Numbered from the stretch's first letter, positions 1-10,805 are shown. The stretch is DNA of 64,000 nt from Pseudoalteromonas piscicida (GCF_002208135.1 NZ_CP021647.1:499501-563500); one strand, 5' to 3'. The notes: a model not told the origin generated them from the letters alone. Numbers and translations are program-made.

Positions 1-1
1 T

Positions 2-3000
2 TTACAAGTTGCAAACCTTGGTATAATCGCTGCTGACTGATGGTTGCTTATTGCTCCACCATTTCGCTTCATATACCGCGTTTCCTTCAACAATTAAATC
101 ACCTTGAGCAGCATGTGTGCCCTGTGGCAAATTCGGGTAAACCACAATTTGACTGATAGGTGTGCCTTTACAGCTAGTGATTGGATCTGTAGGGCCGGTG
201 CCAGGGGTTGCAATAGGTAGATCCTTGTATTCACTGGTGAGTGCATAGCGATTGCCGTCTTTCTCAACCACAAAGTTAACCGGGCCAGAAATAGGCATGT
301 AATACATTACTTGGGCATTAATGGTTTCGCCCGGAGCAAAAGACTTAGGCGTACCACCCCACTCATTTATGAGAGAGATTGAGAATCTATGGAACTCGTT
401 TTCGAAGCCACCGATATTGTTACCTGCGGCATTCGATCCATTTACATCTACTGCCATGCCAAGCTTTTCTTGTGCATTCCAGTTAGATTTGAAAATGGCA
501 GATGTTGCAACCGGAACATCAAACGAAATTTTAGCGCCACTCAAGTCTATCGCTGAGTTGTTTGTAAAGGCAAAAGTTGGTGCAATTGGGTAGTTAGCAT
601 CTCCCGCAGGAAAATCTTTAGCGACGAATGTTACATCAACCGCCGAAGTTGGTTTTATGAAGGTCTTATTACCTTGTTTAACTGAATAAGGCGTGCCACT
701 TTGGTTAAACTTGTTGTAGGCTAAGCTTGTTAGCGATGAACCCATGAAATATTCATTCTTGCTCACATCGTAATCGAAGTCGCCTGCAAGCTCCCAGAAC
801 ATGATACCGCCTAGTTCTTGGTTGATGACATAGTCGACTTTAGCGGCCATAGATTCCTCATCTTCAATGGATAGGAAGACATTTTTGGTGGAATTCCAAA
901 GCCAAGGTGCAACGGCCACAGAGTCATAATGACGCGTATAGGTGCCATTAATTTGATGCTCTGGGTTGTTAACTGGGTCTAGTCCATAATCACTTAGGTA
1001 ACTACCCAAAACACCATTTTGAAGGTTTTTGACATGCCAAAGAGGGTTGGAGCCTGCTGGTACTTCTAAGCCAATGTCATTCTTGTCGTGCCACAAGTTA
1101 TCGATACCAACAGCACCATTACCGCACTTGTTCTTTTCACCGCTGCCCGTGCCTGGGGGGCAATCAGCTTGGTTAGGTAATGCAGCCTGACCCCATAAGC
1201 CATTTGTACCACCCGTAACATCTCTAAAACCACGAGTATAATAAGGGATACCGATATTGATGCGTCCTGCAGAGACAGATCCCCTGAAGTATTTAACGGC
1301 CCAGTCAGTGTTAAGGTAACCAATGCCCTCAAACTCTTTGGTACCGTATACATTCCATTGTTTGAGCTCGGAATCTTCGCCAGTGTCGAATAGCGATGCG
1401 TTGTGGCCAACGTGTTGGTTCCATGCGCCATGTAAGTCATAAGACATGATATTGACGTAGTCTAGGTACTTAGTAACTTGGAATGTTTCCATACCACGTA
1501 GAAGGTAACCAGAAGATGGCGATGCAATTGTTAACAGGTAGTGTGTATTGTCTTGTTGACCTGCCTGGTCTAATGCTTCTCTTAGCTTTTTCATTAGTAC
1601 TTGATAAGAAGCATTCAGTGCAGCTCGACGCGGGTTTGAGATGGCAAAATCGTCGGGGTGACCAGAGTCGTTCATAGATGATGGGTATTCATAGTCAATA
1701 TCAACGCCATCAAAGTTATATTTACGAATAAATTCAACAGAACTTGCTACAAATGCGTCAATACCAGCGTGATTTACGCTGCCGTCTGCATTGGTCGTCA
1801 TCGTATAGAAACCGCCACTTGCGACACGCTTACCTGTTTCATCAAAGTAACCGCCAGTTTCAGCCCAGCCGCCGACAGAGATTAAGGTTTTAACATCAGG
1901 GTGCTGCTTCTTAAATTTGTTCAGCAAGTTAAAATGACCGGTGTAAGGAAGAGCGGGGTCCATCTCTGCACCGGCAACACCTGGCCAAGTCATATTTGTT
2001 GCTGGATTGTTCGGTGCTGTTGGATTGCCTATTGATACCTTATTATTGGCATCAACGTGCGCGAAAGCGTAATTTATATGGGTGATCTTATCCCATGGAA
2101 TATCATCAACTAAATAACTCGGCTGACCATTCTTTCCTGTTCTCCAGCTGGTAAAGTAACCGATGACACGTCTAGGGTGATCGGTGCCCATTTTTTCGCG
2201 ACCGGTTTCATCATAAATATCACAGTAGTTAGGTGATGTGTTGGGGGTTTGATAAAGACCATGAGGAACACAGTTGTTTGCGACTGGAGGGGTTTCAACC
2301 ACATTTGCATTGAGTATGCTCTCTGCAGTACCGCCGCTATTATCTTCGACAATAAGCTTTAATGATACCGCGCCTAGTTGTGATGGCGTCCAGGTGTGTT
2401 GTGCTGGTGCGGTGGTACTTTCAAAAGCAACTTGTCCATTAATGAGAAGTGATAGCTTGGTTACAGTACCGTCTGGATCTGACCCATCTAGTACGATATC
2501 AATGGGTTGATTAATAACGAGATTGCTACTTCCACCTAACGAAAGGTTTGCTGAAGGTAACTGATTTCCTGTCGTATTAACGACGATATTGGTCATTAAA
2601 GAGTTAGACACCGCTTGTTTATCATCTGTCGCAATAACTGAAATTGCGTGTGTCCCAGCCGTTGCTGACCAGTTAAATGAAAAACTATCACCCGTTGCTG
2701 TCGTATCAATACCGACTGATGCGCCATCAACAAAAAACTCTACCTGAGTTACTTGACCATCGCTGTCTGTTGCATTTACAGAAATGGCAACGCTGTCATT
2801 TTCATTAAAAGAACTTCCCTCAACTGGTAGTAAGGATTGTACTGTAGGCGGTGTGTTAGTGACAACGCTGTCACAGTCGCCCAATTTTTTCCAATCATCC
2901 CACTGCCCCGAATGGGTAACTGGATCTGATTGAGTCCACCACTTTGCCTCAAATGCTTGTTGCGATTTTTGTACTTGAGCTCCGCCATTATAAGCTGAGC

Positions 3001-3115
3001 TTTGTGACCATTCTGGTAAGCCATCACAATTGTAAGCGTATGAGTTTGCGCAGAAAATGGCGCCGAGGATCGAAGCCATTTGCGATAATTTAAGGGCCTT
3101 TACATGTTGTTTCAT
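2..3115 (-). CDS. Secreted multidomain GH18 chitinase
   Basis: Endo-acting chitinase (beta-1,4-GlcNAc hydrolysis) secreted for use of insoluble chitin; 1037 residues. Visible in order: a signal peptide ending near AYA/YNC; an aromatic chitin-binding module with a KWW motif (about residues 28-80); two Ig-like/PKD-type linker modules beginning at TPPTV and LPSANL (about 85-275); and a GH18 barrel starting at RRVIGYF, with the catalytic signature DGVDIDYEYP (final E is the proton donor). A beta-sandwich region follows, and a second C-terminal chitin-binding module again with KWW. The upstream in-frame ATG adds 23 residues but lacks a ribosome site. The chosen ATG has GGAGAA 8 nt before it and gives a clean signal peptide. 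The stop codon lies 2 bases from the window edge, so the gene is complete and any co-transcribed chitin genes would lie outside the window. Confidence 0.93.
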   Translation of the reverse strand: MKQHVKALKLSQMASILGAIFCANSYAYNCDGLPEWSQSSAYNGGAQVQKSQQAFEAKWWTQSDPVTHSGQWDDWKKLGDCDSVVTNTPPTVQSLLPVEGSSFNENDSVAISVNATDSDGQVTQVEFFVDGASVGIDTTATGDSFSFNWSATAGTHAISVIATDDKQAVSNSLMTNIVVNTTGNQLPSANLSLGGSSNLVINQPIDIVLDGSDPDGTVTKLSLLINGQVAFESTTAPAQHTWTPSQLGAVSLKLIVEDNSGGTAESILNANVVETPPVANNCVPHGLYQTPNTSPNYCDIYDETGREKMGTDHPRRVIGYFTSWRTGKNGQPSYLVDDIPWDKITHINYAFAHVDANNKVSIGNPTAPNNPATNMTWPGVAGAEMDPALPYTGHFNLLNKFKKQHPDVKTLISVGGWAETGGYFDETGKRVASGGFYTMTTNADGSVNHAGIDAFVASSVEFIRKYNFDGVDIDYEYPSSMNDSGHPDDFAISNPRRAALNASYQVLMKKLREALDQAGQQDNTHYLLTIASPSSGYLLRGMETFQVTKYLDYVNIMSYDLHGAWNQHVGHNASLFDTGEDSELKQWNVYGTKEFEGIGYLNTDWAVKYFRGSVSAGRINIGIPYYTRGFRDVTGGTNGLWGQAALPNQADCPPGTGSGEKNKCGNGAVGIDNLWHDKNDIGLEVPAGSNPLWHVKNLQNGVLGSYLSDYGLDPVNNPEHQINGTYTRHYDSVAVAPWLWNSTKNVFLSIEDEESMAAKVDYVINQELGGIMFWELAGDFDYDVSKNEYFMGSSLTSLAYNKFNQSGTPYSVKQGNKTFIKPTSAVDVTFVAKDFPAGDANYPIAPTFAFTNNSAIDLSGAKISFDVPVATSAIFKSNWNAQEKLGMAVDVNGSNAAGNNIGGFENEFHRFSISLINEWGGTPKSFAPGETINAQVMYYMPISGPVNFVVEKDGNRYALTSEYKDLPIATPGTGPTDPITSCKGTPISQIVVYPNLPQGTHAAQGDLIVEGNAVYEAKWWSNKQPSVSSDYTKVCNL

Positions 3116-3520
3116 AGTTTGGTTCTCCAACCATTTATTGTATTTGGTTAACAATAACAACATAAAGCTAACACATAAAATCAATATGGCAACAAGAATT
3201 TTATCTAGCTTTTAACGTTGACGTAAACGTAAAGTGAGGCTTGCTTTTCGTTGAAATTTAACACTAAACCATTGATTAATATGCTTAGTTTAGGCCAATT
3301 GGCACTATTAAATAAAAGTGTAATTATTTAATATTAAGCGATAGTTACTAGTCTACTTCTCTAAATCTAGTACAGTTAATAGTTTGTTATTTAAGCATAT
3401 ATTAAAAAGTTATTAAAAAGGTTAAAGGGTAATATTAGACTTAAGGCGTATTTTAGCGGTTTCTTGTCGTGGCTTGCTTTTTGAACTAAGTTTAAATTAA
3501 TTGATTTAGGAGATTAAACT
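3116..3520. other. Divergent intergenic region, chitinase / REC-HD-GYP
   Basis: 405 bp of AT-rich DNA between divergent genes, presumably holding both promoters. A small direct repeat, ACGTTGACGTAAACGTAAAG, lies near 3213-3232. I see no gene, RNA or strong terminator. Confidence 0.5.
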
Positions 3521-4843
3521 TTGGAATTTAACGAGCAATCAACGACTTCAAATGAAGTAATACGCGTGCTTTGCCTTGATGATGAAACTAATGTTATACG
3601 CTCGTTAAATCGCTTATTCCGACAAAACGGAATACATGCTGAGCTCTGCAGTGATCCACAGCAAGCCTTATCGGTGATCCGCCACTCTTCTTTTGAAGTT
3701 GTTATTAGTGATATGCGCATGCCTGGGATGGATGGTGCCACCTTCTTGCATGAAGTAAAAAGTATTAGTCCTGATACACAACGTATATTACTTACGGGGT
3801 ACTCTGATCTTGCTTCGACAATTAAAGCCATTAATGAAAGCGGGATCCATGCATACATTCAAAAGCCTTGGGACAACGATATTCTCGTACATACCGTTAA
3901 AGAATGTTCAGAGAAATACCGATTAAAAAGCTTAAACAAGAAGCTTAATGAAGAGATAGTGCAAAAGAATGCTCAGCTTACAGAGTTAAACGAAAACCTT
4001 GAAGGGTTAGTACAAAAACGTACTGCGCAGATCCGTAAAGTATTAAGTCAATTAGAGCAGGCTAATCAAAAGGAACGCAAAGAACATCTGGCCACCGTAG
4101 AGTTGCTCTATAACTTCCTAAATGCGAATCCTTTTATCGACGGTAAAAAAGCAAAGAATATCGCCAAGTTATGTAAAATCATAGCTAAGAAGCTAGAACT
4201 CTCAAGTGAAGTGGCTGAAACTGCGATGATGTCTGGATATCTAGCAGAAGTAGGGTTACTAGCGATGGATCCAGAAATTTATAAATCGCCACCTAGAAAA
4301 CTAAGCGAAGCACAAAAGAAAATTTATTATACTCACCCTTCCATTGCACAGCTTATGCTGATGCCTGCGCAGCACCTGTCTGACGTATCCGAAGCGATTT
4401 ACCATCAGTTTGAAAAATTTAATGGCCAAGGGATCCCAAAAGGACTTAAAGGTAAAGAAATCCCTTTGGGGTCACAAATACTGGCAGTTGCCCGAGACTA
4501 TTATGACAACTTATATAGCGCAAACGGTTCTGATAAAGAGAAAGCTGATTTAGCGCTCGATCTAATTCGCACATACAGAGGTAATTTCTACTCTCCTGAA
4601 GTTGTTGATATTTTAGAGCAAGCAGTGAGTAACAACGAGCTTGGTCAAGAGCAGGTCGGCTCGGTTGACATCCTGACAACCGAAAAGCTAAAGCCTGGTA
4701 TGACTTTGGGTTTGGCGCTTCACAGCAATCAAGGAATTTTGCTGTTACCTAAAGGTCATACCTTTACCGATAAGTCGATAGATAAACTCAAGCAGCTAGA
4801 AACACAGCGTCCAATCCCCTTCCGGATTATGGTCAAGCAATAA
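3521..4843 (+). CDS. Response regulator with degenerate HD-GYP output domain
   Basis: 440 residues. The N-terminal receiver domain has the acidic pair D20/D21, phosphoacceptor D64 in VISDMRMPGMDG, and the conserved K in IQKPWD. A coiled coil of about 60 residues (EEIVQKNAQL onward) leads to an HD-GYP-like domain (about 190-370). HD-GYP proteins normally hydrolyse cyclic-di-GMP, but here the usual LHDIGK motif reads YLAEVGLLA, the HH pair is YH, and GYP is QGIP. Metal ligands are therefore missing and the domain is probably a sensor or scaffold rather than a phosphodiesterase. The start is a TTG with AGGAG 8 nt upstream. No cognate kinase is adjacent. Family assignment is confident; the loss of catalysis is inference from the motifs. 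Confidence 0.85.
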   Translation: MEFNEQSTTSNEVIRVLCLDDETNVIRSLNRLFRQNGIHAELCSDPQQALSVIRHSSFEVVISDMRMPGMDGATFLHEVKSISPDTQRILLTGYSDLASTIKAINESGIHAYIQKPWDNDILVHTVKECSEKYRLKSLNKKLNEEIVQKNAQLTELNENLEGLVQKRTAQIRKVLSQLEQANQKERKEHLATVELLYNFLNANPFIDGKKAKNIAKLCKIIAKKLELSSEVAETAMMSGYLAEVGLLAMDPEIYKSPPRKLSEAQKKIYYTHPSIAQLMLMPAQHLSDVSEAIYHQFEKFNGQGIPKGLKGKEIPLGSQILAVARDYYDNLYSANGSDKEKADLALDLIRTYRGNFYSPEVVDILEQAVSNNELGQEQVGSVDILTTEKLKPGMTLGLALHSNQGILLLPKGHTFTDKSIDKLKQLETQRPIPFRIMVKQ

Positions 4844-4913
4844 TTTTGCGAATGCGCTATAGAATATTTGTTTGCTGACATTGTGTATAGACAGCGGTCA
4901 ATATAGAAATTAA

Positions 4914-4926
4914 GAACACATCATAC
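4914..4926 (-). other. Ter-like site (outlying), blocks leftward forks
   Basis: An exact copy of the 13-mer GAACACATCATAC found repeatedly beside tus at 13-16.7 kb. The Ter-like strand (GTATGATGTGTTC) is the minus strand. It sits between the convergent 3' ends of the HD-GYP and ydiJ genes. By E. coli polarity it would arrest forks moving toward lower coordinates. Confidence 0.7.
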
Positions 4927-4971
4927 TCTGAAGTGGGTTCTATCAATTCTCCTTCTACTAAATTTGTTCAT

Positions 4972-4999
4972 AAAAAAAGCCCAGTAAACTGAGCTCAAT
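4972..4999 (-). terminator. Rho-independent terminator of ydiJ
   Basis: On the minus strand a stem AGCTCAG/CTGGGCT with a short loop is followed by seven T residues, just after the ydiJ stop codon. Confidence 0.75.
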
Positions 5000-5010
5000 T
5001 AACTACTATA

Positions 5011-8000
5011 CTAATCTAATAGTTTGTTAAGTGCTTGAATCGGGTGTTTTGGTTTTTCTCCACTAAAGCGTTTAACCTGACAACGACAAGAGAAGCCAGT
5101 CACTAATACTTCATCCTGAGCCGCGTTATCAATATGATGCTGCCATGAGGATTCGTAGAGCGCTTTTGAGTTTTTTTGGTTTTGCGCTTCATGACCATAA
5201 GTTCCCGCCATGCCGCAACATCCCGTATTAACCGCTTCTAAATTAGAGTTCAATTTATTAAAAATACCTTGCCAAACATCTTTAGATTCAGGCATTGCTG
5301 TGGTTTCTGTACAGTGACTTATTAATGTAAATTTTGATGGACTGATTGTTGCAGCCGTTGGGATATCGATAGTTGCAAGCCATTCATGCGCTAATTGTAC
5401 CTTAAAGTCTCCCCTACTCTCTTTGAGAATATCATTATATTCATCGCGATAGCACATTACCAAAGAGGCATCTAGCCCAACTAAAGGCCTGTTATATTCA
5501 CTGACTGTATTTAAAAACTGTGCGGCTGTCTTAGCTGTAGATTTAAATTCTTTTAAAAAACCTTTCACATGTTGTGGCTTGCCGTTTGGCTTAAAAGGCA
5601 ATACCAGTGGGTAAAACCCGAGTTTTGATATGACTTGCACAAAGTCCGATACTAGTTCCGCTTCATAGAAGCTAGTAAAAGGATCTTGAACAATAAATAC
5701 TGCTCGCTGCTGATCTTCATCGCTTGACTTTTCGAAATTACTTTCTGAATAAAAGTATTTTTTCGGCACTAGCTTAATCAGCGGTACTCTACTTAATGCT
5801 GGTGAGTCAATATAGCCAATTAGCCGTTCAACGAAAAAATTAAAAGCGCGATTATTTTGTAAAGCGTTAACTAAATTTGGAAACTTAGCCATGGTAGGTA
5901 GTGCGCGCTCTATATTCGCCACCAGGTAATCTTTAAGTGGACGATTGTAACGGCTATAGTAAAAGTTTAAAAACTTAGCTCTGAATGTAGGAACATCAAC
6001 CTTTATTGGGCACGCAGTTGTGCACGCTTTACAGGCTAAACATTCATCCATCGATGTTTTAACTTCATGAGAAAAGTCATATTCGTTTTTCTTCCGGGTA
6101 TTCAGAAAGCGCTCCCACCAAGTAGTATCATTTTCATGATTGATTAATTGCTTCTCTACTGCAATTAAATCTACCCCTTTATCGTTTTGGAGTCTTAACC
6201 ACTCTTTGAATAGCCCAGCGCGTCCTTTTGGAGAGTTCCTTCGATCTTTGGTAACTTTATACGATGGGCACATTGGTGAGTTGTCATCATAGTTAAAGCA
6301 AAGTCCGTTACCATTACAATTGATTGGCGCTTCGTAGTTTACTTTTACTTCCGTTGGGATTGTACGGTCAAACCAAGCTCTTTTCTGTGCATCGACTGAT
6401 ACTAATTGATCGCTTGAATTTAGTGGTGTACAAATTTTTCCAGGATTTAAGCGATTGTTTTTATCAAACAAACTTTTAATTTTACGAAGTTCATTAAATA
6501 GTTGTTCTCCGAAAAACTCGGGTCCATATTCACTTCGGTAACCTTTTCCATGCTCACCCCACATTAGTCCTCGGTATTTTGCAGTTAATGCCACTACTTT
6601 ATCTGAGATCACACGTAGTAGTCTTTCTTGTTCGGGATCGCACATATCAAGCGCTGGGCGCACATGTAAAACACCAGCGTCAACATGTCCAAACATACCG
6701 TAATCTAGTTGGTAACTATCAAGTAACTCTCTAAATTCAATAATAAAATCAGCTAGGTTTTCAGGTGGTACGGCTGTATCTTCAGCAAAAGCAAGTGGCT
6801 TTTTATTACCTTTTGCGTTACCCAATAAGCCTACTGATTTTTTACGCATTGCATAGATCTTAAGGATATCCGCTTTATCATTGGTAAGTTGATAACCAAT
6901 AACCCCCGCTTCTTTATTCGCAATAAGCTGATCTAATCGTTGACATAAACTCTCTACTTTAGACGAAATTTCATCTTCGGACTCACCATTAAACTCAACC
7001 ATGTTAAGACCTTGCATCTCAACACCTGGTACATCTTGAACTAAGTCCGATACTGAATGCCAAATGATGTCTTCTTTGGCAAGACCCAGAACTTTACTAT
7101 CTACGGTTTCGACCGATGTAGCATTAGCGGAAACCAAGAATGGGCTGTTTCTAAGCGCTGATTCAAATGAGTCATACTTGATATTGATTAGGGTTTTATA
7201 TGGCTGAATTGGCGTTAAATTAAGTTTCGCTTCGGTTACAACACAAAGCGAACCTTCAGATCCCGTAATAATTCGAGATAAATCAAAAGTAGTTAGTGAA
7301 TCGTCGAATACATTTTCTAGGTCATAACCCGTTAAAAAGCGGTTTAGTCGTGGAAATTTTTCAAGTATAAGTGCTCGATTGTTTCGACAAATCTCAATGA
7401 CATTTGCATAAATGCGAGAAGTTCTCGATTTTTGTTCAGCTAGCATTTCCGCTTTATCGATAGCTAACTTTGAGGTATTTAGTTCTGTACCGTCGACTAA
7501 AAAGGTTTTTAGTCCAAGGACATGATCGCTTGTTTTACCATAAACGAGAGAGCCTTGACCCGAGGCGTCAGTATTAATCATACCGCCTATCGTTGCTCGG
7601 TTACTTGTGGATAGATCTGGAGAAAAGAAATAACCGTAAGGCCTTAGAAAGTCATTTAGCTGATCTTTTATGACACCCGCTTGAACTCTAACCCACCCTT
7701 CTTGTTCATTGATCTCGAGAATTTCTCTCATGTGTCTCGATAAATCAATTACGATACCGGGTGTCAGTGATTGACCATTCGTACCAGTTCCTCCGCCTCT
7801 GGGGCCAAAGGTGAGAGACAAAAATGGATCTTGTTGGGCGATTTCAAGTGCAAGTTGTACGTCTCGATTTGTTCTAGGAAACAATACTGCTTGAGGGATT
7901 TCCTGATAGATACTATTGTCGGTTGACGTAACAAGACGAGTTGCATAACTCGTATCAATGTCCCCACTAAAACCTGCATCAGTTAGTTTACTTTGATAGA

Positions 8001-8049
8001 GGTTGATAAGTTCGTTTGCAGAATCCTGCTGACTAATATTTGCGATCAT
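5011..8049 (-). CDS. ydiJ: FAD/4Fe-4S D-2-hydroxyglutarate dehydrogenase (YdiJ type)
   Basis: 1012 residues, close to the roughly 1018 of E. coli YdiJ, a flavin and iron-sulfur dehydrogenase oxidising D-2-hydroxyacids such as D-2-hydroxyglutarate. The N-terminal FAD-binding (PCMH-type) domain contains FGPRGGGTGTNGQS (about residues 80-95) and the ATIGGMINTDASGQGS flavin motif. The FAD-oxidase C-terminal domain follows, with GMFGHVDAGVLHVRP. A ferredoxin-like cluster CLACKACTTACP lies near residue 667. The C-terminal CCG-type region includes SHCTET and NTGCCGMAGTYGHE. It stands alone, convergent with the HD-GYP gene and followed by its own terminator. Other D-lactate/glycolate dehydrogenases share the architecture, so exact substrate is by family. 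Confidence 0.9.
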   Translation of the reverse strand: MIANISQQDSANELINLYQSKLTDAGFSGDIDTSYATRLVTSTDNSIYQEIPQAVLFPRTNRDVQLALEIAQQDPFLSLTFGPRGGGTGTNGQSLTPGIVIDLSRHMREILEINEQEGWVRVQAGVIKDQLNDFLRPYGYFFSPDLSTSNRATIGGMINTDASGQGSLVYGKTSDHVLGLKTFLVDGTELNTSKLAIDKAEMLAEQKSRTSRIYANVIEICRNNRALILEKFPRLNRFLTGYDLENVFDDSLTTFDLSRIITGSEGSLCVVTEAKLNLTPIQPYKTLINIKYDSFESALRNSPFLVSANATSVETVDSKVLGLAKEDIIWHSVSDLVQDVPGVEMQGLNMVEFNGESEDEISSKVESLCQRLDQLIANKEAGVIGYQLTNDKADILKIYAMRKKSVGLLGNAKGNKKPLAFAEDTAVPPENLADFIIEFRELLDSYQLDYGMFGHVDAGVLHVRPALDMCDPEQERLLRVISDKVVALTAKYRGLMWGEHGKGYRSEYGPEFFGEQLFNELRKIKSLFDKNNRLNPGKICTPLNSSDQLVSVDAQKRAWFDRTIPTEVKVNYEAPINCNGNGLCFNYDDNSPMCPSYKVTKDRRNSPKGRAGLFKEWLRLQNDKGVDLIAVEKQLINHENDTTWWERFLNTRKKNEYDFSHEVKTSMDECLACKACTTACPIKVDVPTFRAKFLNFYYSRYNRPLKDYLVANIERALPTMAKFPNLVNALQNNRAFNFFVERLIGYIDSPALSRVPLIKLVPKKYFYSESNFEKSSDEDQQRAVFIVQDPFTSFYEAELVSDFVQVISKLGFYPLVLPFKPNGKPQHVKGFLKEFKSTAKTAAQFLNTVSEYNRPLVGLDASLVMCYRDEYNDILKESRGDFKVQLAHEWLATIDIPTAATISPSKFTLISHCTETTAMPESKDVWQGIFNKLNSNLEAVNTGCCGMAGTYGHEAQNQKNSKALYESSWQHHIDNAAQDEVLVTGFSCRCQVKRFSGEKPKHPIQALNKLLD

Positions 8050-8188
8050 GACGGTATATTTTACTTGCTTTAAATTAATTGTATCACGAAGGATTAATGA
8101 TCAACTTGAGAATTTTATGGTTTGTTACAATTGGAAATAGTTTATTTTACCACACACCTTATACTCATATTGTATAGGAGGAAATAAC

Positions 8189-8395
8189 ATGAAAATTATT
8201 TACGACCTTGCTGGTATTGTGTTTTGTATTCTAGCATTGATCTTCTTTATTGTGCCCGGTCCATCGGTTATCTTTTTACTTGCGGCCCTGGTGTGTTTCT
8301 CGATGAATCATGAAGGTGCAAAGAAGCACTTAAAAAATGTGCAGCGTTTGTTTAAGCTTGGCTGCGAAAAGTTAGATAGGACATTTCAGAAATGA
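8189..8395 (+). CDS. Small PGPGW-type inner-membrane protein
   Basis: 68 residues with two hydrophobic segments (about 5-22 and 26-42) joined by the turn VPGPSV, followed by a basic amphipathic tail (KKHLKNVQRLFK). This matches the PGPGW family of small membrane proteins; their function is unknown. A strong ribosome site (TAGGAGG) precedes the ATG. It is monocistronic, flanked by ydiJ (divergent) and ppsA (convergent) and closed by the hairpin at 8400-8422. Confidence 0.8.
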   Translation: MKIIYDLAGIVFCILALIFFIVPGPSVIFLLAALVCFSMNHEGAKKHLKNVQRLFKLGCEKLDRTFQK

Positions 8396-8399
8396 AATA

Positions 8400-8422
8400 G
8401 CCCCAATGTGTTGCATTGGGGC
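8400..8422. terminator. Bidirectional terminator hairpin
   Basis: Perfect 9-bp stem GCCCCAATG/CATTGGGGC with a 5-nt loop, lying between the convergent small membrane protein and ppsA genes. Confidence 0.75.
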
Positions 8423-8429
8423 CATTAAA

Positions 8430-10805
8430 TTATTTAGTAAACTTTTCAGCTAGATAAAGCCAAGTTTCAAGTACTGTATCTGGGTTAAGTGAAACAGAGT
8501 CAATCCCCTCTTCAACTAACCAAGCAGCAAAATCTTCATGATCCGATGGACCTTGACCACAAATACCTACATATTTGCCTTTCGCTTTAGCAGTTTGAAT
8601 TGCCATTGAAAGTAGTTTCTTGATAGCTGGATTTCGCTCATCAAAAAGGTGCGCAATAAGACCAGAATCTCGGTCCAGACCAAGTGTTAACTGAGTAAGA
8701 TCATTCGAACCAATCGAGAAGCCATCGAAATATTCTAAAAACTCTTCAGCAAGCAGGCAGTTCGATGGAAGTTCACACATCATGATGACTTTAAGACCAT
8801 TCTCACCACGTTTTAGACCGTGAGCTTCAAGAATTTCAATAACTTGAGCTGCTTCTTCAAGGGTACGAACGAATGGGATCATGATTTCAACGTTAGTTAA
8901 ATCCATTTCGTTACGAACACGTTTAATGGCTTCACACTCTAATGCGAAACATTCTCTAAAATCTTCAGAAATGTAACGAGATGCGCCGCGGAAACCAATC
9001 ATTGGGTTTTCTTCTTCCGGCTCATACTGCTGACCGCCAACCAAGTTTGCATATTCGTTTGACTTGAAATCAGACATACGAACGATCACACGCTCTGGCG
9101 CAAATGCAGCACCTAGTGTTGAAATACCTTCAACTAGCTTGCTGATATAGAACTCTACTGGTGATTCATACCCTGCGATTAGCTCTTTAATTTCAGCCTG
9201 TAGCTCTGCATCTTGCTTATCAAAATGAAGTAGTGCTTTAGGGTGAATACCAATCATACGGTTGATGATAAATTCAAGACGCGCAAGACCGATACCTGCA
9301 TGTGGTAACTTCGCAAAATCAAACGCGCGATCTGGGTTACCTACGTTCATCATTATCTTCATCGGAATAGCTGGCATTGAATCGATGCGAGAAGAAATAA
9401 CATCGAATTCAAGTTCACCTTTGTAGATATAACCTGTATCGCCTTCAGCACATGATACTGTTACCGTGTCGCCATTGGTGATCAAATCGGTTGCATTACC
9501 ACATCCAACCACAGCTGGGATCCCCAGCTCACGTGCAATGATTGCAGCGTGACAAGTACGGCCGCCACGATTCGTTACGATAGCAGAAGCACGCTTCATG
9601 ATAGGTTCCCAATCAGGATCCGTCATATCAGTAACGAGTACGTCGCCTTGCTTTACCGAATCCATTTCGTCAATTGAAGTCAGGACTTTAACTACGCCTG
9701 AGCCAATTTTATGACCTATAGCACGACCTTCAACAATAACTTCAGACTTTGATTTTAGCTGGAAGCGCTCCATTACGTTCGCATCTTCATTCGAACGAAC
9801 GGTCTCAGGACGGGCTTGAACGATGTAAAGCTTACCGTCGTTACCATCTTTTGCCCATTCGATATCCATTGGACGACCGTAGTGCTTTTCGATAATAACA
9901 GCTTGTTTTGCTAACTCTTCTACCTCTGCGTCTGTAATCGAGAACTGGTTAGATAGTGCTGAGTCTACATCAACAATCTCAACTTGCTTTCCATGAGACT
10001 CATCACTTGAGTAGATCATTTGGATTGCTTTTGAGCCAATATTTCTCTTAAGAACAGCAGGTTTAGCTTTTGCAAGCGTTTGCTTATGAACATAAAATTC
10101 ATCTGGGTTTACTGCGCCCTGAACTACCATCTCGCCTAAACCATAGCTAGAAGTAACGAAGACAACGTCTTCGAAGCCTGATTCGGTATCGATTGAGAAC
10201 ATAACTCCAGACGACGCTTTGTCTGAACGCACCATACGCTGAATACCTGCAGAAAGCGCCACGCCTCTGTGATCATAGCCTTGGTGTACACGATAAGATA
10301 TTGCACGGTCATTGAATAGCGAAGCAAAAACATGCTTGATAGCGACCATTACGGCATCAATGCCACGAACGTTTAGGAAAGTTTCTTGTTGGCCAGCGAA
10401 GGAGGCGTCTGGCATATCTTCTGCGGTTGCTGATGAACGAACAGCAAAGGAGACATCTTGGCTTGCGTCACCGTGTAACTGGCTATACGCTTCACGGATT
10501 GCTTTATCTAATTCTGGTTGGAATGGTGTATCGATAACCCATTGTCTAATTTGGGCGCCGACTTTGGCTAATTCGTTGACATCGTCAACATCGAGAGTAT
10601 CTAGGATTGAGTGGATTTTTTCATTGAGGCCTGATTGCTCAAGAAATTCATTAAACGCATCAGCTGTTGTTGCGAATCCACCAGGTACTTGTACACCAGC
10701 GTTAGCAAGGTTAGATATCATTTCACCTAGAGAAGCGTTTTTACCACCAACTCGAGGTACATCTTGCATACCCAACTCTTGATACCAGAGAACGTAGTCT
10801 TGCAC
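8430..10805 (-). CDS. ppsA: Phosphoenolpyruvate synthase
   Basis: 791 residues, the usual length for PpsA, which converts pyruvate + ATP + water to PEP + AMP + phosphate for gluconeogenesis. The N-terminal ATP-grasp domain begins at [12 protein letters not shown]. The swivelling phosphohistidine domain carries GGRTCHAAI near residue 420 (His is the phosphocarrier). The C-terminal PEP/pyruvate barrel ends with [16 protein letters not shown] and GICGQGPSD. The start is a GTG preceded by TTGGAGACAG. It is divergent from ppsR, whose product regulates this enzyme by reversible threonine phosphorylation near the catalytic histidine. Confidence 0.97.
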   Translation of the reverse strand: MQDYVLWYQELGMQDVPRVGGKNASLGEMISNLANAGVQVPGGFATTADAFNEFLEQSGLNEKIHSILDTLDVDDVNELAKVGAQIRQWVIDTPFQPELDKAIREAYSQLHGDASQDVSFAVRSSATAEDMPDASFAGQQETFLNVRGIDAVMVAIKHVFASLFNDRAISYRVHQGYDHRGVALSAGIQRMVRSDKASSGVMFSIDTESGFEDVVFVTSSYGLGEMVVQGAVNPDEFYVHKQTLAKAKPAVLKRNIGSKAIQMIYSSDESHGKQVEIVDVDSALSNQFSITDAEVEELAKQAVIIEKHYGRPMDIEWAKDGNDGKLYIVQARPETVRSNEDANVMERFQLKSKSEVIVEGRAIGHKIGSGVVKVLTSIDEMDSVKQGDVLVTDMTDPDWEPIMKRASAIVTNRGGRTCHAAIIARELGIPAVVGCGNATDLITNGDTVTVSCAEGDTGYIYKGELEFDVISSRIDSMPAIPMKIMMNVGNPDRAFDFAKLPHAGIGLARLEFIINRMIGIHPKALLHFDKQDAELQAEIKELIAGYESPVEFYISKLVEGISTLGAAFAPERVIVRMSDFKSNEYANLVGGQQYEPEEENPMIGFRGASRYISEDFRECFALECEAIKRVRNEMDLTNVEIMIPFVRTLEEAAQVIEILEAHGLKRGENGLKVIMMCELPSNCLLAEEFLEYFDGFSIGSNDLTQLTLGLDRDSGLIAHLFDERNPAIKKLLSMAIQTAKAKGKYVGICGQGPSDHEDFAAWLVEEGIDSVSLNPDTVLETWLYLAEKFTK

